The notes: generated by a model not told the origin, from the letters alone. Positions 15,598 to 25,394 are shown, counted from the stretch's first letter. The stretch: DNA of 64,000 nt from Candidatus Schekmanbacteria bacterium RIFCSPLOWO2_02_FULL_38_14 (GCA_001790855.1 MGDH01000036.1:67604-131603); one strand, 5' to 3'. Made by a program: numbers and translations.

Positions 15598-16077
15598 TTA
15601 TTTAGATTTCTTATCAACCAATGTTGCAAGATAATGCTTGCCGAGGCTGTCAATCAAATCCCTGACATCTTCAAATTTATCAGCGTGCTCTTCCTCATCC
15701 TTCAGGATTTCTTCAAGAAGAGCCCTTGAGCCGTTGTCTCCTTCAGCAACACATATCTTTATTCCATCGTTAAGACGTTTAATTGCATCGTATTCCAGCT
15801 CGATATCTGCCACCACCATTGCCCTTGCCTCCCCTCCCGGAACAGGCTTTCCTTTTAACTTTGTCTCAGGAGTCCCTTCAAGAAAAAGAACCCTCTCAGC
15901 CAGATCCTCCATATGGTCCATTTCATTCAGAGATTCTTCGTGAAACATCTCTCCCAGACCCTTTAGAGCAAGCGCTTCTTCAGCATAAGCATGGTGGGTT
16001 TCATACTGAACAATTGCCAGAATCTCCGCAGCCAAAACATCATTCAACACATCAATAACTTTATCTGAACCCTTCAT
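15598..16077 (-). CDS. bfr: Bacterioferritin
   Basis: 159-residue four-helix ferritin-like protein. The ferroxidase ligands of Bfr line up one residue off E. coli: E18, E52, H55 and a C-terminal EEHAD (KDEEEHADKF). The Met that binds heme between subunits is kept (Met53 in NEMDHMED). It stores iron as a 24-mer. Convergent with larA, 36 nt between stops; no terminator is obvious between them. Confidence 0.88.
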   Translation of the reverse strand: MKGSDKVIDVLNDVLAAEILAIVQYETHHAYAEEALALKGLGEMFHEESLNEMDHMEDLAERVLFLEGTPETKLKGKPVPGGEARAMVVADIELEYDAIKRLNDGIKICVAEGDNGSRALLEEILKDEEEHADKFEDVRDLIDSLGKHYLATLVDKKSK

Positions 16078-16215
16078 TTAATCCTCCTTTTCTGATTAAT
16101 ATTCACCAAAACAACGATATTCATAAAATCTAAAAATAGATTTATGTCAAGGAGAATTTTTATATATAGATTCTCCCATTCAATTTTATTTTTAAATGAA
16201 CTACCCTTCAGAAAG

Positions 16216-16347
16216 CAGGCTGTCCGATAATTCCTTTTTTGTCATTGCGAGCGACCAAAGGGAGCGTGGCAATCTCTTTTATAACAATGACATTTTTGAG
16301 ATTGCTTCGTCGCTTCGCTCCTCGCAATGACATTGTCGGACAGCCTG
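16216..16347. repeat. Large palindromic repeat, GTCATTGCGAGCG family, copy 1
   Basis: Outer arms CAGGCTGTCCGA and TCGGACAGCCTG enclose TTTTGTCATTGCGAGCGAC and its near-reverse complement. A near-identical copy is at 42606-42735. The wider gap 16078-16813 holds this repeat, a degenerate fold-back at 16633-16768 and a hairpin at 16772-16790, and no gene that can be supported. Confidence 0.85.
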
Positions 16348-16632
16348 CAAAGCATCGAGGAATTCTTTTTAATTAACATAACTTTATACATTAAATAATT
16401 TCTTATAACATATTGATAATAAATATTTTATCTCAAATCAGATTTCTGTTTTTTTAGCTTTTTTTCATCAAAATTTCTAACTTTTCTCTCCCTTTTTCTC
16501 TTGACTTTTTTTCAACTCCACATATAGATTCCCAAAAAGTAAAAATGTAGAAGACAGTGACCTGACTGACGGCGATCATTCCATTTTATCTACATTGTGG
16601 AATTTGAGTTTAAACAGGCATAGGGAGGAATA

Positions 16633-16790
16633 AATTAATTTCAAATGTCAAAATTCAAAGTTCAAATGAAATCCAAAGCCTAAATGGCAGAAAAGAAAGA
16701 AATTTTTTAACATTTAATCCTTTGAACTTGATTTAAAATTTGAGTTTTGAAATTTGAACTTAAAATCTATTGTCAGGCGGGACGCCTGAC
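16633..16790. repeat. Degenerate AAATTC-type fold-back plus GTCAGGCG hairpin
   Basis: TCAAATGTCAAAATTCAAAG and related words on the left face TTTGAGTTTTGAAATTTGAA on the right (16640-16763), a diverged member of the class seen at 25258, 29882 and 53449. GTCAGGCG-GGA-CGCCTGAC (16772-16790) is a separate perfect hairpin just before lolD. Confidence 0.6.
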
Positions 16791-16813
16791 CTACTTTTTG
16801 GTGTGTAAATCTA

Positions 16814-17509
16814 TTGAATAATTCTTTAATTCTAAGGGCTGAGAATCTATCAAAATCATTTGCAAGCGGCAATACTATTTTAGCCATACTTAAAGGGCTT
16901 CAGATTGATATCAGAAAAGGTGAAATGGTGGCTATAGTCGGAGCGTCAGGGATAGGCAAAAGTACTCTTCTTCATATTCTTGGGCTTCTTGAGAATCCAA
17001 CATCAGGCAAGGTTTTTTATGAAGGAATTGACGCTTCCGGATTGAAAGAAAACGAACTGGCAAAATTCAGAAATGAAAAAATCGGTTTTGTTTTTCAATT
17101 TCACCATCTCCTCAACGAATTTACCGCTCTTGAAAATGTAATGATTCCTGCTCTTATTGGAGGTTGCAAAAAAACGCAGGCAAAAGAAATCTCAGATGAT
17201 ATTCTGAAAAGTGTAGGCCTTGCTGAGAGGGCTCACCATAAACCCGGAGAATTATCAGGCGGTGAACAGCAGAGGGTAGCTATTGCAAGGGCTCTGGTAA
17301 TGAAACCAAAGATTGTGCTTGCTGATGAACCAACCGGAAATCTTGACCAGAAAACAGGAGAAGAGGTCTTTGAGCTTCTGAAAAAACTTAAAAAAGAAAG
17401 GGAAGAAACATTCGTTATTGTCACCCATAATCTTTCACTTGCTAAACAGGCTGACAGAATTCTTGAGTTAAAGGACGGGAAGCTGGAGAAAGTAGGGGCG
17501 AGTCGGTGA
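16814..17509 (+). CDS. lolD: Lipoprotein-releasing ABC transporter ATPase LolD
   Basis: 231 residues from a TTG start. Walker A GASGIGKSTLLH, Q-loop FQFHHLLNEFTALENV, signature LSGGEQQRVAIARAL, Walker B IVLADEPTGNLD and switch His in VTHN are all present; FQFHHLLNEFTALENV is the LolD/MacB-type pattern. With the permeases at 31576 and 33020 it would extract lipoproteins from the inner membrane and pass them to LolA. The last codons and the stop lie inside the hairpin GGGCGAGTC-GGT-GACTCGCCC (17496-17516), so a repeat insertion may have reset the C-terminus. Confidence 0.9.
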   Translation: MNNSLILRAENLSKSFASGNTILAILKGLQIDIRKGEMVAIVGASGIGKSTLLHILGLLENPTSGKVFYEGIDASGLKENELAKFRNEKIGFVFQFHHLLNEFTALENVMIPALIGGCKKTQAKEISDDILKSVGLAERAHHKPGELSGGEQQRVAIARALVMKPKIVLADEPTGNLDQKTGEEVFELLKKLKKEREETFVIVTHNLSLAKQADRILELKDGKLEKVGASR

Positions 17510-17612
17510 CTCGCCCAGTTCGGAGTTCGGCGTAGGGGCAAACCTTGTGTTCGCCCTCGATAGGCGGGGTTTTCTAACCCCGCTTTGGCGGGACAAGAAT
17601 GTCCCGCCTATC
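17496..17612. repeat. Two palindromic repeats after lolD
   Basis: First hairpin GGGCGAGTC/GACTCGCCC at 17496-17516, overlapping the lolD stop, then GTAGGGGCAAACCTTGTG with TTCGCCC, then GATAGGCGGG (17560-17569) paired with CCCGCCTATC (17603-17612) and an inner TTTTCTAACCCC. None is followed by a T-tract, so these look like dispersed repeats rather than terminators. Confidence 0.65.
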
Positions 17613-17660
17613 GGATGAAATCGGATTTATGCCATTCCCATTGTTCGGAGTTAGAGAAAA

Positions 17661-18545
17661 ATGACTTTTCAGGAACTGATATTTGCATTGCAGAATTTCT
17701 GGGCTAAACAGGGGTGTCTGATTGTCCAACCCTATGATACTGAAAAAGGTGCGGGAACATTTAACCCTGCCACTTTTTTAAGAGTATTAGGGCCTGAACC
17801 CTGGAGGGCTGCATATGTTGAGCCTTCAAGAAGGCCAGCAGACGGAAGATACGGCGAAAACCCAAACAGGCTTCAGCACTACTACCAGTTTCAGGTAATA
17901 ATGAAGCCCTCGCCTGAAAATATACAGAATATGTACATAGACAGTCTTAAAAGCTTTGGAATTGACCCGTTAAAACACGACATCCGTTTTGTAGAAGATG
18001 ACTGGGAATCGCCAACCCTTGGCGCGTGGGGACTTGGGTGGGAAGTGTGGCTTGATGGAATGGAGATAACCCAGTTTACCTATTTTCAGCAGGCTGGAGG
18101 TATTGACCTGAAACCTGTTTCAGCTGAAATCACATACGGAATAGAACGCATATCAATGTACCTTCAGGGGATAGAAAACGTCTATGATATAACGTGGACG
18201 CCTGGAATCAAATATGGAGATGTCCACCACAGAAGTGAAGTTGAATTCTCAAAATATAACTTTGAAGAAGCAAATATTGAGATGCTTTTAAAATTATTTG
18301 AAATGTACGAAAAAGAAGCCCTGAGGCTTCTTGATATCAATCTCGTGCTTCCCGCTTATGACTACTGCCTGAAAACATCACACACCTTTAATCTTCTTGA
18401 TGCAAGGGGTGCAATATCAGTTTCAGAAAGAGTTGGTTATATAGGGCGAGTAAGGCAGATAGCAAGAAAATGCGCAGAAGCATATTTGAAACAACGGGAG
18501 GAGATGGGGTTCCCGCTGTTAAAGGGGTGTGTGAGTAATGAGTGA
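17661..18545 (+). CDS. glyQ: Glycyl-tRNA synthetase alpha subunit
   Basis: 294 residues, class II synthetase subunit of the bacterial alpha2beta2 enzyme. The start and core are highly typical: [58 protein letters not shown] (motif 2 region) and [15 protein letters not shown]-like [17 protein letters not shown] near the end. It forms glycyl-adenylate and charges tRNA-Gly together with GlyS, 91 nt downstream. Confidence 0.97.
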   Translation: MTFQELIFALQNFWAKQGCLIVQPYDTEKGAGTFNPATFLRVLGPEPWRAAYVEPSRRPADGRYGENPNRLQHYYQFQVIMKPSPENIQNMYIDSLKSFGIDPLKHDIRFVEDDWESPTLGAWGLGWEVWLDGMEITQFTYFQQAGGIDLKPVSAEITYGIERISMYLQGIENVYDITWTPGIKYGDVHHRSEVEFSKYNFEEANIEMLLKLFEMYEKEALRLLDINLVLPAYDYCLKTSHTFNLLDARGAISVSERVGYIGRVRQIARKCAEAYLKQREEMGFPLLKGCVSNE

Positions 18546-18632
18546 CTCGTGACTCGGGCTCCGTGACCCGTGAATTACAAGCGACAAGGCACGAACAACA
18601 AGTGACGGGTTACCAGACACGGACAACGAAAA
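18537..18632. repeat. GTGACTCGTGA-type repeat between glyQ and glyS
   Basis: Imperfect tandem GTGACTCGTGACTCGGG, CCGTGACCCGTG and then the facing ACGGGTTACC-type words. The same words occur at 43845-43887 and, inverted, at 44311-44340. Confidence 0.65.
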
Positions 18633-18636
18633 AACT

Positions 18637-20724
18637 ATGACCAAAGAATTACTAATAGAAATTGGCACAGAGGACATCCCGGCTAAGTTTTTTCCGGAAG
18701 CCCTGGAAAACTTAAAATCAGTTGCTGAAAAAAATCTCAGGGCAGAGAGGCTTAAGTTTAAAGAAACTATTGCTTTCGGAACCATGAGGAGAATTGTTCT
18801 TCTCGTAAAAGGGCTTGAGGAAAAGCAGGAGGACCTTGTTGAAGAAGTAATAGGACCAAAAGCTGAAGCTTCTTTTGACTCCGGCGGCAATCCAACTCAG
18901 GCAGCTGCAGGATTTGCAAAAGCCCACAGCGTTGATATCTCTTCATTATTTATAAAGGAAACGAAAAAAGGGAAATCTGTCTGCGCCAGGAAAAAACTGT
19001 CAGGGAAAAACACAAAAGAAATTCTTCCGGAAATTATTTTAAAAATAATATCCGAGCTTTCCTTTCCTAAATCTATGCGATGGGGAAACCTTGATTTCAG
19101 GTTTGCAAGACCGGTTCACTGGCTCCTCGTTTTGTATAATGGAGAGGTAATAAAACTAAAGGTTGGAGATGTGGAAAGCTCTAATATCTCATTCGGGCAC
19201 AGGTTTTTGAGCCCGGATACATTTGAGGTCAGGGATTTTAAAGACTATAGGAAAAAATGTAAAGCCAATTTTGTAATTGTTGACCCATTGGAAAGAAAAA
19301 CAGTTATTGAAAGCGGTATAAAAAATGCGGCATCATCAAAAAACGGGTCTGTATCAGACTGTAGCGCCCTTCTTGAAACCGTAAATTTCATGGCTGAATA
19401 TCCTACAGCATTTGTTGGAAGCTTTTCTGAAAGATTCTTGAGCATTCCAAAGGAAGTACTTATAAACACCATGAAGAAACAACAGATGTACTTCCCTCTT
19501 TTTAACTCCCAAAATAACCTTATGAACTACTTCATAGGTGTTGCGGATACTGAAAATAAGGATTTGAGCATTATAATAAAAGGTAATGAGAGAGTGCTGA
19601 GAGCAAGATTCTCAGATGCTGAATTTTTCTTTAAGGAAGACCAGAAAATCAAACTGGAATCCAGAGTCGATGCTCTTAAAGGCATAATATTTCTGGAAAA
19701 ACTAGGAACCGTTTATGACAAGGTTGTAAGGATTGGAAAGCTTGCTGCCTTCTTAAACCGTAAAGTATTAAGAAGCGGGAAAAATGAGGCATTAAACCTT
19801 GATGAAGGTATAGTGCAAAGGTCTGCAATGCTCTGCAAAACTGATTTGCTTACTGAAATGGTCAAGGAATTTCCTGAACTCCAGGGAATAATGGGCAGGG
19901 AATATGCGCTTTTGCAGAAAGAAAATGAAAATATTGCCGCTTCAATATACGAGCATTATCTGCCAAGATTTGCCGAGGATGAAACTCCGCTAACTGACTA
20001 CGGAACCCTGCTAAGCCTTGCAGATAAATTTGATACTATTTCAGGATGTTTCTCGATTTCTCTTGTCCCAACAGGTTCTGAAGACCCCCTTGGCCTGCGC
20101 CGTTCAACAATCGGGATAATAAACATTCTGATTAACAGGGAATACAAGCTGTCGCTGAAAGAAACCATTTCCGAATCTCTTAAACTTTACGGTGTTGAAA
20201 AAAACAGGGAAGGTCTACAGTCAAACGTTTTAAGTTTCTTTACAGCAAGGTTTAAAAACATTTTAATCTCTCAGGGCTATGAATCAGATGTGATTGATGC
20301 TGTGTTTTCGCAGAATTTTGATGACCTGCTTGATTCAAAAAACAGAATTGATGCAATATCACGGATGAAAAAGGAGGAAGGCTTCAATTCCCTTACCACA
20401 ACATTTAAGAGAGCAATCAGGATTCTTCCCGGCAATGAAAAAAACGATGTCAGAGAATCGCTTCTCAGAGAAAACGCTGAAAGGGATTTATACACTGTTT
20501 TTAAATCAATACAGGCAGAAAGCAGAACTCTCCTCGATAACGGAGATTACTATGCGGCGCTTAAAAAAATCTCTAAGATAAAGGACCAGGTTGATAAGTT
20601 TTTTGATGATGTTATGGTAATGGTTGATGATGCTGAATTGAAAAAAAACAGGCTCAGTTTGTTAAATAATGTGATTGGACTTTTTTCCAGAATTGCTGAT
20701 TTCAGCAGAATATCTGAGGGTTAA
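18637..20724 (+). CDS. glyS: Glycyl-tRNA synthetase beta subunit
   Basis: 695 residues, the usual length. The N-terminus LLIEIGTEDIPAKF and the blocks VIGPKAEASFD, GNPTQAAAGFAKAHSVD, MRWG...FARPVHWLL and ADKFDTISGCFS...GSEDPLGLRRSTIGI are typical; the last is the HD-like region. The C-terminal anticodon-binding-like domain ends with VDKFFDDVMVMVDD. It binds tRNA-Gly and completes the tetramer with GlyQ. Confidence 0.96.
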   Translation: MTKELLIEIGTEDIPAKFFPEALENLKSVAEKNLRAERLKFKETIAFGTMRRIVLLVKGLEEKQEDLVEEVIGPKAEASFDSGGNPTQAAAGFAKAHSVDISSLFIKETKKGKSVCARKKLSGKNTKEILPEIILKIISELSFPKSMRWGNLDFRFARPVHWLLVLYNGEVIKLKVGDVESSNISFGHRFLSPDTFEVRDFKDYRKKCKANFVIVDPLERKTVIESGIKNAASSKNGSVSDCSALLETVNFMAEYPTAFVGSFSERFLSIPKEVLINTMKKQQMYFPLFNSQNNLMNYFIGVADTENKDLSIIIKGNERVLRARFSDAEFFFKEDQKIKLESRVDALKGIIFLEKLGTVYDKVVRIGKLAAFLNRKVLRSGKNEALNLDEGIVQRSAMLCKTDLLTEMVKEFPELQGIMGREYALLQKENENIAASIYEHYLPRFAEDETPLTDYGTLLSLADKFDTISGCFSISLVPTGSEDPLGLRRSTIGIINILINREYKLSLKETISESLKLYGVEKNREGLQSNVLSFFTARFKNILISQGYESDVIDAVFSQNFDDLLDSKNRIDAISRMKKEEGFNSLTTTFKRAIRILPGNEKNDVRESLLRENAERDLYTVFKSIQAESRTLLDNGDYYAALKKISKIKDQVDKFFDDVMVMVDDAELKKNRLSLLNNVIGLFSRIADFSRISEG

Positions 20725-20770
20725 ATACTAAATTATGAAAAGGATGTAAATATTAATTCAGGAGGAATGT

Positions 20771-23623
20771 ATGGCTAAATTTGTTTATTTTTTCGGGAAG
20801 GGATCTGCTGACGGTAAAGGCGATATGAAAGAACTGCTCGGAGGAAAAGGTGCAGGGCTTGCTGAAATGACCAACGCAGGTATTCCTGTACCGCCCGGAT
20901 TCACAATTACCACAGAGGCATGCAAGGTCTATTATGAAAACGGTGAAAAGCTTCCGCAAAAAATAAAATGGGAAATAGATGAGGCGTTGAAGCGGCTTGA
21001 AGATATACTGGGTTTAAGACTCGGAAACCCCAAAAACCCTCTGCTTCTTTCTGTTCGTTCAGGATCAAAGTTTTCAATGCCCGGAATGATGGATACTATT
21101 CTTAATCTCGGGCTTAATGATGAAACAGTAGAAGGGCTTGCAAAGAAAACAGGCAATAAAAGATTTGCCTACGACAGCTACAGAAGATTCATTCAGATGT
21201 TCGGGAATGTTGTCCTCGGCATTGGCAAGGATGTCTTTGAACATATTCTTATTGAAAAGAAAAAGAAATGCCGCGCCAAGTTCGACACAGACCTCTCGTG
21301 GGAAGCCTTAAGTGACCTCACATCTGAATATAAAAAAGAAATGAAAAGGGTAGTAGGCATAATTTTTCCTCAGGATGCCCATATACAGCTTTCTATGGCA
21401 AGAGATGCAGTTTTTAAATCATGGCACAATCCAAGGGCAATAACCTACAGGAAATTAAATGATATCCCTGAAAACCTTGGAACTGCGGTAAATGTGCAGG
21501 CAATGGTTTTTGGAAACCTCGGCAAAACATCAGCCACAGGCGTAGGATTCACAAGAAACCCTGCAACAGGAAAAAATGAATTCTACGGAGAATTTCTGAT
21601 TAATGCCCAGGGAGAGGATGTGGTTGCAGGAATCCGCACTCCTCAGCCAATATCCAATTTAAGAAAAGTAATGCCTGAAGTTTTCAGGCAATTAAAGGAA
21701 ATCACAGACCGTCTTGAAAAGCATTATCGTGATGTTCAGGATTTTGAATTTACCATTCAGGACAAACAGCTTTTCATGCTTCAGACAAGGAACGGAAAAA
21801 GAACAGCTATTGCAGCAATAAAAATAGCTGTTGATATGGTTGAAGAAGGGCTGATTACAAAAGAAGAAGCTATTTTAAGAGTGGAACCTGCCTCACTGGA
21901 CCAGCTTCTCCATCCTGTCTTTGAACCAAAACACAGGGCAAAAGCAAAACTATCGGCAAAAGGGCTTCCTGCCTCCCCGGGCGCAGCAACAGGAAAAATA
22001 GTCTTTACTGCAGACGATGCAGTTGAATGGGCTAGAAAGAAAGAAAATGTTATCCTTGTAAGGAATGAGACCGTTCCTGATGATATTCACGGAATGAATG
22101 TTGCCAAGGGTATCCTTACAGCAACCGGAGGAATGACATCTCATGCTGCTGTTGTGGGAAGGCAGATGGGAAAGCCAAGCATTGTGGGATGCAACAATCT
22201 CATCATAAACGAAAAAGGAAAAACCCTGATTGTTGACGGAAAAAAGCTGAAAGAAGGAGATTATATTTCAATAGATGGTTCAACCGGAGATGTAATACTT
22301 TTACAGCTTCCAACCACTGACTCTGAAATCATTCAGGTGGTTACAGAAAAGATTAAACCCAATAAATCCCAAACCTATCAGAATTTCCATAAACTCTTAT
22401 CATGGGCTGAAGAAGCAAAAAGACTCAAAGTCAGAGCAAATGCAGATATCCCAAGAGATGCCAAGACAGCATTTGCCTTTGGCGCTCAGGGTATAGGGCT
22501 TTGCAGGACTGAGCATATGTTCTTTGCAAAGGAAAGACTTCCTATAGTTGTAAAAATGATACTATCCGCAGCAAAAGGACAGGAAGGAGTCAATATAATT
22601 GAGTCCCTGAAAAAGAGGACATCAGAAACAGGATCAAACCAAAATAACAAGGAACTCAAGGATGAATTGAAAAAGGCAGAAGCAACATACAGTGAAGCAA
22701 TTAAGGATTATATGGATTCATTAAAAAAACTCCTGCCAATGCAGAAGAGTGACTTCTATGGACTCTTCAAGGAGATGAGAGGATATCCCGTTACAATAAG
22801 GACACTTGACCCGCCTTTACACGAATTCCTTCCAAAGAGAGAAGAACTGATGGTAGAAATTGCTACGCTGAAAGCCTCAAATGCAAAAAAGAATAAAGCA
22901 AAAATAGAAAAACTTGAGGAACTGCTGGCAAAAGTTACTGAACTCCACGAGTTCAACCCGATGCTTGGTCACAGGGGATGCCGTCTCGGAATAACCTATC
23001 CTGAAATTACAAAAATGCAGACGGAAGCAATTTTTACTGCAGCCTGTGAACTTGCAAAAAAGAAGATAAAAGTAATACCTGAGATAATGATTCCCCTTGT
23101 AGGCCATGTAAGGGAGCTGAAAGCCCAGAAAAAAATAGTTGTCTCTGTCGCAGAAGAGGTAATGAAAAAGAACAAAGTCAGGATAGATTACCTTGTCGGC
23201 ACCATGATAGAGCTTCCGCGGGGAGCAATCACTGCAGATGAGATTGCGCAAGAAGCAGATTTCTTTTCCTTTGGAACCAATGACCTCACGCAGACAACTT
23301 TCGGCTTTTCAAGAGATGATGTGGTAAAGTTTTTGAGAGTTTACCAGCAGATGGGAATTCTGGAAAAGGATCCATTTGCAACCATCGATGTTGAAGGTGT
23401 TGGACATCTTATAAAGATTGGAGTTCAGAAAGGAAGAGGAATAAAGCAAAATCTGAAAGTAGGTATCTGCGGAGAACACGGAGGAGACCCTGCATCAATA
23501 GAATTTTTTAATAAGATAGGGCTTGATTATGTAAGCTGTTCCCCGTACAGAGTGCCTATTGCAAGGCTTGCTGCTGCCCGAATTGCTTTATCCGAGAAGG
23601 TTTCAAAAAGAGAAGGTGATTGA
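20771..23623 (+). CDS. ppdK: Pyruvate, phosphate dikinase
   Basis: 950 residues, AGGAGG site before the ATG. Domains in order: nucleotide-binding domain (YFFGKG...LLGGKGAGLAEM, SVRSGSKFSMPGMMDTILNLG), swivelling phosphohistidine domain (TATGGMTSHAAVVGRQMGKPSIVGC with the catalytic His) and the PEP/pyruvate barrel (GLCRTEHMFF, RTLDPPLHEFLP, NPMLGHRGCRLGI, ICGEHGGDPAS). It interconverts pyruvate, ATP and phosphate with PEP, AMP and pyrophosphate, often for gluconeogenesis or glycolysis in anaerobes. About 70 residues longer than common enzymes, mainly from a charged helical insert around residues 612-655 between the TEHMFF and LLPMQKSDF blocks. Confidence 0.95.
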   Translation: MAKFVYFFGKGSADGKGDMKELLGGKGAGLAEMTNAGIPVPPGFTITTEACKVYYENGEKLPQKIKWEIDEALKRLEDILGLRLGNPKNPLLLSVRSGSKFSMPGMMDTILNLGLNDETVEGLAKKTGNKRFAYDSYRRFIQMFGNVVLGIGKDVFEHILIEKKKKCRAKFDTDLSWEALSDLTSEYKKEMKRVVGIIFPQDAHIQLSMARDAVFKSWHNPRAITYRKLNDIPENLGTAVNVQAMVFGNLGKTSATGVGFTRNPATGKNEFYGEFLINAQGEDVVAGIRTPQPISNLRKVMPEVFRQLKEITDRLEKHYRDVQDFEFTIQDKQLFMLQTRNGKRTAIAAIKIAVDMVEEGLITKEEAILRVEPASLDQLLHPVFEPKHRAKAKLSAKGLPASPGAATGKIVFTADDAVEWARKKENVILVRNETVPDDIHGMNVAKGILTATGGMTSHAAVVGRQMGKPSIVGCNNLIINEKGKTLIVDGKKLKEGDYISIDGSTGDVILLQLPTTDSEIIQVVTEKIKPNKSQTYQNFHKLLSWAEEAKRLKVRANADIPRDAKTAFAFGAQGIGLCRTEHMFFAKERLPIVVKMILSAAKGQEGVNIIESLKKRTSETGSNQNNKELKDELKKAEATYSEAIKDYMDSLKKLLPMQKSDFYGLFKEMRGYPVTIRTLDPPLHEFLPKREELMVEIATLKASNAKKNKAKIEKLEELLAKVTELHEFNPMLGHRGCRLGITYPEITKMQTEAIFTAACELAKKKIKVIPEIMIPLVGHVRELKAQKKIVVSVAEEVMKKNKVRIDYLVGTMIELPRGAITADEIAQEADFFSFGTNDLTQTTFGFSRDDVVKFLRVYQQMGILEKDPFATIDVEGVGHLIKIGVQKGRGIKQNLKVGICGEHGGDPASIEFFNKIGLDYVSCSPYRVPIARLAAARIALSEKVSKREGD

Positions 23624-23735
23624 ACTGTGGAATTAACCTGAAATCCGAAAGAAATGACAATACAAATTTTCCCTTGCAAAAATATATCTTACATGTTAGG
23701 GAGTGAAAGTTTTTAAAATACACACACTTTTTGAT

Positions 23736-23768
23736 CCTCTTAAAGAGGTGTCCTGATAAGAATCAGGA
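23736..23768 (+). promoter_or_regulatory. Two hairpins in the rpsB leader
   Basis: CCTCT-taa-AGAGG (23736-23748) and TCCTGAT-aaga-ATCAGGA (23751-23768), about 55-90 nt before the rpsB start. Ribosomal protein leaders often carry regulatory folds, but no known motif is recognised here. Confidence 0.35.
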
Positions 23769-23823
23769 TTTTAGGAGGAGATGAGAAAAGTGGAGGTTTA
23801 ACCAAACTTAAAAGGAGAAAATA

Positions 23824-24624
23824 TTGAGCATCATTTCAATGAAAAGTCTGCTCGAAACAGGGGTTCATTTCGGGCATCAGACAAAACGATGGAACCCCAA
23901 AATGAAAAAATATATCTATGGTGCTAAGCACGGAATTTATATCATAGACCTGCAAAAAACTGTACGGCTTTTCAGGGAAGCTTACAGTTTTGTGCGAGAT
24001 CTTGTTGCCTCTGGTGAAAAAATTCTGTTTGTTGGAACAAAAAAGCAAGCATCAGAATCAATAGTAGAAGCAGCAACCCGCTGCGGTATGGGTTATGTAA
24101 GTGAAAGGTGGCTTGGAGGAAGCCTGACAAATTTTAAGACAATTTCCAAAAGCATAAAAAAATTAAAAGAACTGGAAGAAATGAAGAACACAGGTATTTA
24201 TCAGGCTGTTTCCAAAAAAGAAATGATAGAACTCGAAAAGGAAAGAATCAGACTTGAGCGTTATTTTGGCGGATTGAAGAATATGGATAAGCATCCCGCA
24301 GCTATTTATGTAGTTGACCCGAGAAAGGAAAGAATTGCAGTAAATGAAGCCAAAATAATGGGAATACCTCTTGTGGGACTGGTAGACACCAACTGCGACC
24401 CTGACCTGATTGATTATATCATCCCTGGAAATGACGACGCTATAAGGGCAATCAAACTTATTACATCAAAAATAGCTGATGCTGTCATTGAAGGAAAACA
24501 GTTTGCCATAGATCGGGAGTCTGGAAAAACTGAACCAATAGTACCTATGGCTCAAGACCCTGAAACAGATGAAAGCGAAGAAATCGATATAATGAGCGAT
24601 CATAAAGATAAGACGAAAACCTGA
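23824..24624 (+). CDS. rpsB: 30S ribosomal protein S2
   Basis: 266 residues from a TTG start with AAAGGAGA 5 nt upstream; an ATG six codons later is possible but would lose conserved [18 protein letters not shown]. Diagnostic blocks: [50 protein letters not shown] and [27 protein letters not shown]. The acidic C-terminal tail of about 30 residues is variable in the family. It heads the rpsB-tsf-pyrH-frr group. Confidence 0.97.
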   Translation: MSIISMKSLLETGVHFGHQTKRWNPKMKKYIYGAKHGIYIIDLQKTVRLFREAYSFVRDLVASGEKILFVGTKKQASESIVEAATRCGMGYVSERWLGGSLTNFKTISKSIKKLKELEEMKNTGIYQAVSKKEMIELEKERIRLERYFGGLKNMDKHPAAIYVVDPRKERIAVNEAKIMGIPLVGLVDTNCDPDLIDYIIPGNDDAIRAIKLITSKIADAVIEGKQFAIDRESGKTEPIVPMAQDPETDESEEIDIMSDHKDKTKT

Positions 24625-24641
24625 GGATTCTAGGAGGAATT

Positions 24642-25247
24642 ATGCAGGTATCAGCTACACTGGTTAAAGATTTGAGAGAAAAAACAGGTGCAGGCATAGT
24701 CGAATGCAAACAGGCACTTGAGGAAAGCAAAGGAAATTTAGATGAAGCAATCAATTTATTAAGAAAAAAGGGGCTTGCTTCTGCGGCAAAGAAAGCAACA
24801 AGGGTCGCGAAGGAAGGGATAATCGGTTCCTATATCCACGCAGGAGGTAAAATCGGGGTTCTTGTTGAGGTTAATTGCGAAACAGATTTTGTCGCAAAAA
24901 CCGAGGACTTCAAATTCCTTGTTAAGGATATCGCAATGCAGATTGCTGCTGCAAACCCAAGATATGTAAGCAGAGAAGAAGTTTCTGGGCAGGAGACTGA
25001 AAACGAGAAAAAAATCTACGAAGCGCAGATAAAGGACCAGAAAAAACCTCAGAATGTAATAGAAAAAATTGTGCTTGGAAAACTTGATAAATATTATGAA
25101 ACTGTGTGCCTTAAGGAACAGATATTTATAAAAAACCCTGAACTCACTATTGAGCAGTTGATTAAATCAAAAATAGCCCAGCTGGGTGAAAATATCAGCA
25201 TAAAGAGGTTTGTGAGATTCCACCTGGGAGAAGACCATCAGGGATAA
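24642..25247 (+). CDS. tsf: Elongation factor Ts
   Basis: 201 residues, the short form without the second core repeat and coiled coil of E. coli EF-Ts, as in Thermus and many deep lineages. N-terminal UBA-type domain (VKDLREKTGAGIVECKQALEES) and the TDFVA motif (CETDFVAKTEDF) that opens the EF-Tu nucleotide site are present. It recycles EF-Tu-GDP. A GGAGG site precedes the ATG; 17 nt after rpsB. Confidence 0.96.
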   Translation: MQVSATLVKDLREKTGAGIVECKQALEESKGNLDEAINLLRKKGLASAAKKATRVAKEGIIGSYIHAGGKIGVLVEVNCETDFVAKTEDFKFLVKDIAMQIAAANPRYVSREEVSGQETENEKKIYEAQIKDQKKPQNVIEKIVLGKLDKYYETVCLKEQIFIKNPELTIEQLIKSKIAQLGENISIKRFVRFHLGEDHQG

Positions 25248-25257
25248 AAAAGGGAAA

Positions 25258-25394
25258 CTATAAATCCTAAATTCAAGACTCTAAACAAATTCAAATAGCC
25301 AAAATTAAAAACAGTTTAGAACATTGTGATTTATAATTTTCATATTGTTTGGGATTTAAATATTAGGATTTAGAATTTAATTTAGGTTTTCAAT
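25258..25394. repeat. AAATTC/TTTAGAATTT fold-back repeat, copy 1
   Basis: Left arm words CTAAATTCAAGACTCTAAAC and CAAAATTAAAAACAG face GTTTGGGATTTAAATATTAG and GATTTAGAATTTAATTTAGG on the right. It fills the gap between tsf and pyrH. Related copies: 29882-30067 and 53449-53592. Confidence 0.75.

Noticed and set aside
16772-16790. GTCAGGCG hairpin before lolD as a terminator
   Set aside because: It is followed by CTACTTTTTG, a poor T-tract, and sits far from an upstream plus-strand gene; more likely a dispersed repeat.
23624-23823. Known ribosomal-protein leader motif before rpsB
   Set aside because: Two hairpins exist but I cannot match them to a known S2-binding structure, so they are listed only as weak features.
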